Below are positions 7,399-15,202 of a DNA stretch of 64,000 nt, in pieces. The notes beneath the pieces are model-generated. The model saw only the letters and a program-made list of their open reading frames with translations. It made no database searches and was not told the DNA's origin. Made by a program: the position numbers and the translations under genes. Source of the stretch: Oscillospiraceae bacterium. GTDB lineage: Bacteria; Bacillota; Clostridia; Oscillospirales; Ruminococcaceae. Where the stretch lies: NCBI GenBank assembly GCA_022787085.1, contig JALFVE010000033.1, positions 1-64,000 of the forward strand, written 5' to 3'. The number at the start of each line of letters is the position of its first letter. The first letter of the stretch is position 1.

Positions 7399-9831
7399 AT
7401 GAACAGTCTGACTGTTCAGGTGGGCGTCAGCGGCACGTCCTTTGCCTTCGATCAGGGCTACAGCTACAGCGTTCCCGAAGAGCTTTCGGACAGGGCTGTT
7501 CCCGGGGCAAGGGTGATCGTTCCCTTCGGTCGCTCCGACAGGCGCAGAGTAGGTATCATTATAGGGGTGAGCGAGGGCAGTGATGAAAGCATTGCCTTAA
7601 AGCCCGTTTCCTCTGTGATAGACAAGGAACCTGTTATCGGAGATGAACAGCTGAGGCTGCTTCTGTGGCTGAGGGAAACGGTTTTCTGCACCTATTTCGA
7701 GGCGCTGTGCACTCTTATCCCGCCGGGGCTTGGGGTAAGCTTTACCCAAAAATATAAGCTTTCTCAGAAAAAGCCCGCTAAAGACGAGCTTTCGTCCAAA
7801 GCAATGGGGCTTTATCTGTCCGCCTCGGAGGCGTCTGACGGAGGAGAGCTTTCCATGCTCATTTCTGAGGACAGGGAAGCCGCCTCTGAGCTTATAGAGA
7901 AGGGGTTTCTTGAGGAAACGGAGCTTGCTAAACAGAAGGTCCGGGACGATACCGTCAGCATGGTAAGGCTGTCACCTGCCTATTCCGAAAAGGATATAAA
8001 GCTCACACCAAAGCAGAAGGCTGCCGCCCAGATGCTTGAAAGGGAGGGCTGCGCATCGGTGAGGGAGCTGTGCTATATGTGCGGCTGCACTCCGCAGGTG
8101 ATTAAGAATATGGTCAAAAGCGGCGCAGCGGAGCTTTTCGATTATGAAGTGATAAAGTCTCCCGAGATAGCAGAGCGTGACAATGTTGATGATATCACAC
8201 TGAACGCCTGTCAGCAGGAGGCTTTTGACGGCATATCCCAAATGATATCGGAGAAAAAGGCGGCATCGGCTCTGCTTTTCGGCGTTACGGGCAGCGGCAA
8301 AACTCCCGTGTTCGCAAAGCTTATCGACTATACCCTTAAAATGGGCAGAAACGTTATTATGCTCATTCCCGAGATATCCCTGACCCCTCAGACATTAAAC
8401 CGCTTCCGCAGGCTTTTCGGAGAAACGGTCGCAGTTCTTCACAGCGGGCTGTCCCTTTCCATGCGTTCAAATGAGTATAAGCGTGTGAAGTCGGGGCAGT
8501 GCAGGATAGTTGTGGGCACCAGAAGTGCTGTTTTTGCTCCTCTTGACAATATCGGACTTATTATCATGGACGAGGAAGGCGAGCGCACCTATAAATCCGA
8601 GTCAAGCCCCAGATATCATGCAAGGGACGCTGCGGTGCAGAGATGCGCCTATCATAACGCAGTCCTGCTGACCGCTTCGGCGACTCCGTCTATTGAAAGC
8701 TTTTACAGCGCTCAGAAGGGCAGAACAAGGCTGTTCACTATGCCTGAAAGATACAGCGCCGATCCCAATGAAAAGGCGGCAATGCCCCATGCCGAAATAA
8801 TCGACATGACAGGCAGCGGGCGGATACTCAGCGAGGAGCTGGTAAACGGCGTTAATGCAAATCTCCAAAGGGGAGAGCAGTCAATTTTGCTTCTCAACAG
8901 GCGGGGATATCATACCATAATCACCTGCACCGAATGTCGTGAGCCTGTTTCATGCCCCAATTGCAGCATACCGCTGACCTATCATAAGGTAAACAACCGC
9001 CTTATCTGCCATTACTGCGGCTACGGGCAGGATTATACCGATAAATGCCCCAAATGCGGCAGCCCGAAGCTGAGGCTCTCGGGAATGGGCACCCAGCGGC
9101 TTGAGGACGAGCTTGCGGAATTTTTCCCAAGTGCAAGGATACTCCGCATGGACGCAGACACCACCTATTCCCGATATGCCTATGACAAGCGTTTTACCGC
9201 CTTTGGCAACGGGGAATATGATATAATGGTGGGCACCCAGATGATAGCCAAGGGTCTTGATTTTCCGAATGTGACCCTTGTGGGAGTGCTTAATGCGGAC
9301 AAATCCCTTTATTCTGGGGATTTCAGAAGCTATGAGCGCACCTTTTCACTTATCACGCAGGTGGTGGGGCGCAGCGGCAGGGGAAATTCAAAGGGACGGG
9401 CAATAATCCAGACCTTTGCCCCCGACCATTACGTTATAAACCTTGCGGCAGAGCAGAATTACACCGCATTTTACGAGCAGGAAATTGCCATGCGGCGGGC
9501 GCTCATATACCCCCCCTTCTGCGATATCTGCACAGTGGGATTCTCGGGTGAGGACGATAAGAAAACCGCTGCGGCTGCGGACTGCTTTGCAGAAAGCATA
9601 GCAGAGGGCATAAAGAAGGTATCCGAAAAAATGCCCATACGGGTTTTGGGTCCGTCCAAATGCGCTTTTGAAAGGATTAACGGAAAATTCAGATACAGGA
9701 TAATCATCAAATGCCGCAACAATGCCCTGTTCAGAGGCTTTATAAGCGGCATAAGGACAGGGACAGCAAGGCTTCCCGAGTTCAGAGGGATATCGGTCTA
9801 TATTGATATGAACGGCGATATTTCGCTGTAA
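7399..9831 (+). CDS. priA: primosomal replication restart helicase PriA, with a DEEG Walker B variant
   Basis: Restarts stalled replication forks by loading the primosome. An N-terminal DNA-binding domain (about 1-110) is followed by a winged-helix region, the superfamily 2 helicase core with Walker A GVTGSGKT (about 295-302), and a zinc module of paired cysteines at about 510-560 (CTEC, CPNC, CHYC, CPKC). Later helicase motifs (GTQMIAKGLDFPNVTLVG, QVVGRSGRG) are intact. The usual DEEH box reads DEEG at about 391-394, so the histidine coupling ATP hydrolysis to DNA binding is replaced. No strong ribosome site is seen and the start lies 7 bases after rpoZ, suggesting translational coupling. 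Confidence 0.95.
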   Translation: MNSLTVQVGVSGTSFAFDQGYSYSVPEELSDRAVPGARVIVPFGRSDRRRVGIIIGVSEGSDESIALKPVSSVIDKEPVIGDEQLRLLLWLRETVFCTYFEALCTLIPPGLGVSFTQKYKLSQKKPAKDELSSKAMGLYLSASEASDGGELSMLISEDREAASELIEKGFLEETELAKQKVRDDTVSMVRLSPAYSEKDIKLTPKQKAAAQMLEREGCASVRELCYMCGCTPQVIKNMVKSGAAELFDYEVIKSPEIAERDNVDDITLNACQQEAFDGISQMISEKKAASALLFGVTGSGKTPVFAKLIDYTLKMGRNVIMLIPEISLTPQTLNRFRRLFGETVAVLHSGLSLSMRSNEYKRVKSGQCRIVVGTRSAVFAPLDNIGLIIMDEEGERTYKSESSPRYHARDAAVQRCAYHNAVLLTASATPSIESFYSAQKGRTRLFTMPERYSADPNEKAAMPHAEIIDMTGSGRILSEELVNGVNANLQRGEQSILLLNRRGYHTIITCTECREPVSCPNCSIPLTYHKVNNRLICHYCGYGQDYTDKCPKCGSPKLRLSGMGTQRLEDELAEFFPSARILRMDADTTYSRYAYDKRFTAFGNGEYDIMVGTQMIAKGLDFPNVTLVGVLNADKSLYSGDFRSYERTFSLITQVVGRSGRGNSKGRAIIQTFAPDHYVINLAAEQNYTAFYEQEIAMRRALIYPPFCDICTVGFSGEDDKKTAAAADCFAESIAEGIKKVSEKMPIRVLGPSKCAFERINGKFRYRIIIKCRNNALFRGFISGIRTGTARLPEFRGISVYIDMNGDISL

Positions 9832-9859
9832 AGTAATACATCAGAAAGGAATATTTGCA

Positions 9860-10393
9860 ATGGCACTTCGCAATATATATATTGACGGCGACCCCATTCT
9901 CAGAAAAAAATGCAGACCTGTTGAGAAATTCGACGAAAAGCTTCACATACTCCTTGACGATATGCACGAAACATTGGACAAGGCAGAGGGCGTGGGACTT
10001 GCAGGTCCTCAGGTGGGAATGTGCAGAAGGCTCTTCATCATGCATCTTGAGGACGAGGAGACAGGAACAGAAAGGCGCATTGAAGCCATAAATCCCGAAA
10101 TAAAGGCGCAGGAGGGAAAGCAGCGTGTAATGGAGGGCTGTCTTTCCTGTCCCGACAAGTGGGGATATGTTACCCGACCCAAGCACGTTGTCCTCAGAGC
10201 GCAGGACAGAAACGGCGAATGGTTCGAGGAAAGCTTTGACGATCTGGGAGCACAGTGCGTCTGCCACGAAAACGCTCATCTTGACGGTCAGCTTTTTGTG
10301 GACGTGGTGGAGGAATTTGTCCGTCCCGAGGACGTTCAGAACGGCAGACAGCAGCGCAGGAAAGTAAAGGTCAGAGCAAAGAGACAGAAGTAA
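9860..10393 (+). CDS. def: peptide deformylase
   Basis: Removes the formyl group from nascent N-terminal methionine. All three deformylase motifs are present: GVGLAGPQVG (about 43-52), EGCLSCP (about 93-99) and CHENAHLDG with the metal-binding HExxH. The residue after HEN is Ala where most enzymes have Asp; the metal ligands and catalytic Glu are unaffected. The C-terminus is basic. It is followed 18 bases later by fmt, the enzyme that adds the formyl group, the usual pairing. Confidence 0.96.
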   Translation: MALRNIYIDGDPILRKKCRPVEKFDEKLHILLDDMHETLDKAEGVGLAGPQVGMCRRLFIMHLEDEETGTERRIEAINPEIKAQEGKQRVMEGCLSCPDKWGYVTRPKHVVLRAQDRNGEWFEESFDDLGAQCVCHENAHLDGQLFVDVVEEFVRPEDVQNGRQQRRKVKVRAKRQK

Positions 10394-10411
10394 TTTCCGG
10401 GAGGTATGGCG

Positions 10412-11329
10412 ATGAATATAGTTTTTATGGGAACGCCCGATTTTGCGGTTCCCTGCCTTAAAGCTCTCGTTGAAAGCGGAGAGAATGTGACGGCGGTCTT
10501 TACACAGCCCGACAAGCCAAAGGGACGGGGCTACAAGCTTGCGCCTCCCCCTGTGAAGGAATATGCCGTTTCAAAAAATATCCCCGTTTATCAGCCATTG
10601 AGCATGAGAAAGGGCGAGGAGGCGGAGGAGGCTTTTGAAACCCTCCAAAAGCTTGCTCCCGACCTTATTGTGGTTGTGGCATACGGGCAGATACTTCCCA
10701 AAAGGGTGCTTGATATCCCCAAAACCTACTGTATAAATATCCATGCCTCCCTGCTTCCGAGATACCGTGGGGCAGGTCCTATCCAGTGGTGCATTTTAAA
10801 CGGCGAGAAAATCACAGGCGTCACCTCTATGATAATGGCGGAGGGGCTTGATACGGGAGATATGCTGCTCAAGGCATCTATTGAAATCGGTGAGAATGAA
10901 ACAGCAGACGAGCTTCACGACAGGCTTTCCGAGCTTGGAGCCGGTGTGCTTCTCGATACGGTCAAAGCAATAAAATCGGGAGATGTTCATCCCGAAAAGC
11001 AGGACGACAGCCTTTCAAATTATGCTCCGAGGCTTACAAAGGAGCTTTGCCCCATTGATTTTAATAAGCCTGCAAAGGCTATCCACGATCAGATAAGAGG
11101 ACTTTCCTCATGGCCCTGCGCAGTTGCGGAAATTGCGGGCAGAAGGCTCAAGATCTACCGCAGCGAGCTTGACGGGGTCCATCATAACGGCTCTGCGGGG
11201 GATATCTGCGATAAGGATAAATTCACCATTGTCTGCGGAGACGGCTTCGGCATAACCTTTACCGAGGTGCAGGCAGAGGGCGGAAAGAGAATGAAAACTT
11301 CGGATTATCTCAGGGGAAATAAGCTTTAA
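10412..11329 (+). CDS. fmt: methionyl-tRNA formyltransferase
   Basis: Formylates initiator Met-tRNA. The N-terminus MNIVFMGTPDFAVPCL and the catalytic SLLPRYRGAGPIQWCI segment are diagnostic, with the N-H-D catalytic set represented in INIHASLLP and the later EGLDTGDMLL. A C-terminal tRNA-binding domain follows from about residue 205. Two in-frame ATGs exist; the first at 10406 abuts GGGAGGT with no spacing, so the second at 10412, 7 bases from that site, is the likely start (305 residues). Confidence 0.96.
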   Translation: MNIVFMGTPDFAVPCLKALVESGENVTAVFTQPDKPKGRGYKLAPPPVKEYAVSKNIPVYQPLSMRKGEEAEEAFETLQKLAPDLIVVVAYGQILPKRVLDIPKTYCINIHASLLPRYRGAGPIQWCILNGEKITGVTSMIMAEGLDTGDMLLKASIEIGENETADELHDRLSELGAGVLLDTVKAIKSGDVHPEKQDDSLSNYAPRLTKELCPIDFNKPAKAIHDQIRGLSSWPCAVAEIAGRRLKIYRSELDGVHHNGSAGDICDKDKFTIVCGDGFGITFTEVQAEGGKRMKTSDYLRGNKL

Positions 11330-11344
11330 TAAGGAGAGTTTGTC

Positions 11345-12028
11345 ATGTATTACTGGGACAGCACAATGATCATTCTTATTCCTGCGATCATTTTCAGCCT
11401 TGCGGCGCAGTTTATGGTCAAATCCACATTTTCAAAATACAGCAAGGAGCGCAACAGCCGCGGACTGACGGGTGCGGACGCTGCAAGAGAGATCCTTGAA
11501 CGAAACGGTCTTAACGATGTGCGGATCGAGCGGATAAGCGGCAGCCTGACCGACCATTACGACCCGAGAGCAAACGTTATCAGGCTTTCCGACGATGTTT
11601 ACGGCAGCGCAACCGTTGCCGCAGTGGGCGTTGCGGCACATGAGGCGGGTCATGCGGTCCAGTATGCAACAGGATATTCGCCCATTAAGCTCCGAAATGC
11701 CATAATTCCCATTACCCGCTTCGGTTCGAGCCTTTCCACGCCCCTTGTCCTTCTGGGAATCGTTTTTTCATGGGATTTTCTCATAACAGCGGGAATACTG
11801 CTTTTCTGCGCAGTGGTGTTGTTTCAGGCAGTCACTCTTCCTGTGGAATTTAACGCCAGCGGCAGGGCGATAAAAGCGCTGCGCTCCTCTCATTGCCTTG
11901 AGGATGACGAATTAAACGGCGCAAAAAAGATGCTCACCGCTGCTGCCATGACCTATGTTGCGGCAATGATATCGGCACTTTTGAGCCTTGTGCGTCTGCT
12001 GCTTATTTCGGGCAGACGAAGAAGATAA
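11345..12028 (+). CDS. YugP-type zinc metallopeptidase, membrane protein
   Basis: A 227-residue integral membrane protein with an N-terminal helix (about 7-25), the zinc site HEAGHAVQYATGY in the middle, and hydrophobic segments at about 120-165 and 195-222. This is the pattern of the Zn_peptidase_2 (YugP) family. The HEAGH motif supplies two zinc ligands and the catalytic Glu. Substrates are unknown; it is often found in this same def-fmt-rsmB neighbourhood in Clostridia. Ribosome site AAGGAG. Confidence 0.88.
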   Translation: MYYWDSTMIILIPAIIFSLAAQFMVKSTFSKYSKERNSRGLTGADAAREILERNGLNDVRIERISGSLTDHYDPRANVIRLSDDVYGSATVAAVGVAAHEAGHAVQYATGYSPIKLRNAIIPITRFGSSLSTPLVLLGIVFSWDFLITAGILLFCAVVLFQAVTLPVEFNASGRAIKALRSSHCLEDDELNGAKKMLTAAAMTYVAAMISALLSLVRLLLISGRRRR

Positions 12029-12049
12029 AAAATTTACGGGAGTGATAAT

Positions 12050-13387
12050 ATGTCCGCACGGCTTGCCGCTTATAAGCTCATTGAAAGGGTGGAGGGCAGC
12101 GCATATTCAAATATTGCCCTTGACAGCGCCTTTAAGGACAGCTCTCTTTCTGAGCGGGACAAGGCATTTGCGGCAAGGCTTTTCTACGGCGTGACCGAAA
12201 GGCGCATCACTCTCCGGTATCTCATTTCCGCATATGTGTCAAAGCCCCTCGAAAAGCTTGACAAGCAGGTTCGGATAACGCTGATGATGGGCGCATATCA
12301 GCTCCTTTATATGGATAATGTTCCCGATAATGCCGCTGTCAGCGAGTCGGTGGAGCTTATAAAAAAGCTCAGAAAGACCTCGGCGGCTGGAATGGTGAAC
12401 GCAGTCCTCAGAAATATCATCAGAGACGGAAAAAAGCTCCCCGAAATAAAAGGGGATAAATATAGAAAAATGTCCATTGAATATTCCTGCCCCGAGGAGC
12501 TTATCAGGCGGATATTCGAGGGCTACGGTGAGGAAAATGCCCGCTCATTGCTGGAAGCCTCCCTGCTCCCGTCCATATGCACCCTGAGAGCAAATACCCT
12601 GAAAACAAGCGGTGCTAAACTTGCAAAAAGCCTTTCGGAACGGGGCATAAGCGCAAGGGTCAGCGAGCTTGATGAAAATGCGGTCATCTGCGGCGATCTG
12701 AGAGATGTTGAGAATGACGAGGATTTTATAAAGGGCAATTACCACGCTCAGGATTATTCCTCACAGCTTTGCTGCAAAGCAGTTTCGCCATGTGCGGGAG
12801 AAACGGTGATAGACCTCTGCGCCGCACCCGGCGGAAAGACCTTCACCATGGCTGAAATGATGGATAACAAGGGCAGGATAATCGCCTGCGAGCTTCACGA
12901 AAAGCGGACGGGGCTTATCAAAAAGGGCGCCGAACGGCTGGGACTTTCAATTGTCGAGCCGCTCACCAATGACGCAAGAAAATTTAACCCCGACCTACCC
13001 AAGGCGGACAGAGTTCTCTGCGACGTTCCCTGCAGCGGCTATGGCGTGATAAGAGGAAAGCCCGAAATTCGCTACAAGCCTCTTTCCGATGCCGACAGGC
13101 TGCCTGAGATTCAGCTTGAGATACTTTCGGCGGCGGCGGAATATGTGAAGGACGGCGGGCTGCTGGTTTATTCCACCTGCACGGTGAATATAAATGAAAA
13201 CGAGCGTGTGGTCGAAGCATTTCTTGGAAAGCACAGGGATTTTTCGGGGGAGGAATTTCCCGGGGAAATGGGTGAGTTTTTCAAGGGGAAATATATGACT
13301 GCGGTTTTTGAAAAGGATTTCGGCGGAGACGGATTTTTCATCTGCCGATTCAGAAAGGATGAATCTCATGGAGACGGAAAAGCTTGA
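12050..13387 (+). CDS. rsmB: 16S rRNA m5C967 methyltransferase
   Basis: The N-terminal about 130 residues form a NusB-like RNA-binding domain (AYKLIERV, then DKAFAARLFYGVTERR). The C-terminal half is a SAM-dependent cytosine-C5 methyltransferase with DLCAAPGGKTFTMAEMM, the conserved CDVPCSGYGVI containing the Pro-Cys motif, and STCTVNINENE with the second, catalytic Cys. The length of 445 residues is normal. It overlaps the start of rlmN by 20 bases, so two rRNA methylases are translationally linked. Confidence 0.96.
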   Translation: MSARLAAYKLIERVEGSAYSNIALDSAFKDSSLSERDKAFAARLFYGVTERRITLRYLISAYVSKPLEKLDKQVRITLMMGAYQLLYMDNVPDNAAVSESVELIKKLRKTSAAGMVNAVLRNIIRDGKKLPEIKGDKYRKMSIEYSCPEELIRRIFEGYGEENARSLLEASLLPSICTLRANTLKTSGAKLAKSLSERGISARVSELDENAVICGDLRDVENDEDFIKGNYHAQDYSSQLCCKAVSPCAGETVIDLCAAPGGKTFTMAEMMDNKGRIIACELHEKRTGLIKKGAERLGLSIVEPLTNDARKFNPDLPKADRVLCDVPCSGYGVIRGKPEIRYKPLSDADRLPEIQLEILSAAAEYVKDGGLLVYSTCTVNINENERVVEAFLGKHRDFSGEEFPGEMGEFFKGKYMTAVFEKDFGGDGFFICRFRKDESHGDGKA

Positions 13388-14402
13388 TATTTTATCTCTT
13401 TCCCTTGATGAAATTATCATGGAGCTTGACTCTATGGGAGAGAAAAAATTTCGTGCAGAGCAGATATTTAACTGGCTCCATGTAAAAAAAGTTACCGAAT
13501 TTTCAGAAATGTCTAATATTTCCTTGGAACTTCGCACAAAATTATCTGAAAAGTTTTATATAAAGCGACTAAATATTGTCAAAAGACTTGAATCTTGTGT
13601 AGATAATACGATAAAATATCTTTATGAGCTTGACGACGGGAATCATATCGAGACTGTCCTTATGGATTACAAGCACGGAAACAGCATTTGCATATCCACA
13701 CAGGTGGGCTGCAAAATGGGCTGCAATTTCTGCGCATCCACCATTGCGGGCTTCAGAAGAAATCTCACCCCCTCGGAAATGCTCATGCAGATATATATGG
13801 CGGAAAAGGACAGCGGCCGCCATGCAGACAGCCTTGTTCTTATGGGAATAGGCGAGCCGCTGGATAATTATAATAATGTGGTGCGGTTCCTTGAGCTGCT
13901 GAGCGCTCCCAAGGGGCGGAATATGAGTCTCAGGCACGTTTCGCTGTCCACCTGCGGCATTGTGCCGAAGATAAACGAGCTTGCAAAGCTAAAAACGGGG
14001 CTGACACTGTCGGTGTCTCTCCATTCGGCGGACAATGAGCGCAGAAGCGAGATAATGCCCGTTAACAAGTCGTGGGATATCGAGGAGCTTATCGGTGCCT
14101 GCAAAAGCTATATCAGGGATACGGGCAGACGCATCTCCTTTGAATACGCCGTAATAAGCGGAGTGAATGATTCTCCCCGTGACGCAGAGGCTCTTGCAGG
14201 GCTTCTTCGGGGAATGAACTGCCACATAAATCTCATTCCCGTGAATAAGATAAAGGAAAGAAGCTACTCTGCGGACAGAAGCGCCGTTGAGCAGTTCTCA
14301 AAGCGCCTTGAAAGGCTGGGAATGAACGTTACCGTGAGAAGAACTCTGGGTGCGGATATCAATGCCGCCTGCGGTCAGCTCAGACGGGAATATGAAATCT
14401 AA
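13368..14402 (+). CDS. rlmN: radical SAM 23S rRNA A2503 methyltransferase
   Basis: Methylates C2 of A2503 in 23S rRNA and some tRNAs. The radical SAM cluster motif GCKMGCNFCAST lies at about residues 110-121, and the C-terminal GADINAACGQL carries the second catalytic Cys. The start METEKLDILSLS at 13368, inside rsmB, is chosen because AAGGA is about 9 bases before it. Residues from about 20 to 85 (13430-13625) use AT-rich codons (TTA, CTA, TTG, TCT, CGA) unlike the GC-richer codons before and after, a compositional island inside an otherwise ordinary gene. Confidence 0.96.
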   Translation: METEKLDILSLSLDEIIMELDSMGEKKFRAEQIFNWLHVKKVTEFSEMSNISLELRTKLSEKFYIKRLNIVKRLESCVDNTIKYLYELDDGNHIETVLMDYKHGNSICISTQVGCKMGCNFCASTIAGFRRNLTPSEMLMQIYMAEKDSGRHADSLVLMGIGEPLDNYNNVVRFLELLSAPKGRNMSLRHVSLSTCGIVPKINELAKLKTGLTLSVSLHSADNERRSEIMPVNKSWDIEELIGACKSYIRDTGRRISFEYAVISGVNDSPRDAEALAGLLRGMNCHINLIPVNKIKERSYSADRSAVEQFSKRLERLGMNVTVRRTLGADINAACGQLRREYEI

Positions 14403-14435
14403 GGCAGTCTTGCTGCGGGAAAGGACTGAAAGTAC

Positions 14436-15155
14436 ATGATGGTTTATACTCACACCGATATCGGAAACGGACGCTCCGAGAATCAGGACAGTGTTGAAAC
14501 TGCTGTTCTGGGGGACGCTGTTTTTGCTGTGGTGTGCGATGGAATGGGCGGCTCCAATGCGGGCAAGGAAGCAAGCAGCCGTGCGGCAGCCATCATCAGG
14601 GAGCGGGTCGAGAAAAGCTATCGCACCGATTACGACAGCAATAAGATCAGGAATCTCCTTGTAGCCGCTGTGAAAACTGCCAATGCGGTGGTGTACGATC
14701 TGGGAAGCGCCGTTCCAGAATGGAGCGGAATGGGAACCACCTGTGTAGCTGTTTTCGTGAGGAATGGGACGGTACATACTGTCAATGTGGGTGATTCCAG
14801 GGCATATCTTGTTACTCACGAGATCAGGCAGATCACCAGAGATCATTCCATGGTCATGAATATGTTCGAGAGGGGCGACATTACCAAGGAGGAGCTTAAA
14901 AATCATCCCAAGCGCAATGTCATAACCCGTGCAGTGGGCGTTGCCGAGAACGTGGAGCCCGATTATTTTGAAAACGAGCTTCCCCAAAACGGAGCGGTCA
15001 TTCTCTGCACCGACGGGCTTTCAAACTACTGCGACGAGGGCGTTATTTTCCGGATGACAAAGGATATGCCTCCCGAGGAGCTGGCAGGCGGTCTTGTTAA
15101 AATAGCTTTAGACAACGGCAGCGGTGATAATATCACTGCGGCTGTGATAAAATAA
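14436..15155 (+). CDS. prpC: PP2C-family Ser/Thr protein phosphatase
   Basis: A soluble 239-residue PPM phosphatase. Metal-binding motifs are visible in order: GRSENQDS (about 12-19), VCDGMGG (about 33-39), VGDSRAYLV (about 117-125), and CTDGLSNY plus GSGDNITAA near the C-terminus. It sits directly before a PASTA kinase as in Bacillus prpC-prkC, so it is expected to reverse that kinase's phosphorylation. A second ATG at 14439 is an alternative start. Confidence 0.95.
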   Translation: MMVYTHTDIGNGRSENQDSVETAVLGDAVFAVVCDGMGGSNAGKEASSRAAAIIRERVEKSYRTDYDSNKIRNLLVAAVKTANAVVYDLGSAVPEWSGMGTTCVAVFVRNGTVHTVNVGDSRAYLVTHEIRQITRDHSMVMNMFERGDITKEELKNHPKRNVITRAVGVAENVEPDYFENELPQNGAVILCTDGLSNYCDEGVIFRMTKDMPPEELAGGLVKIALDNGSGDNITAAVIK

Positions 15156-15202
15156 ATTTCCTATAATAATCGGATTTTCCGAAATTAATTGGAGTGGATC
15201 AG

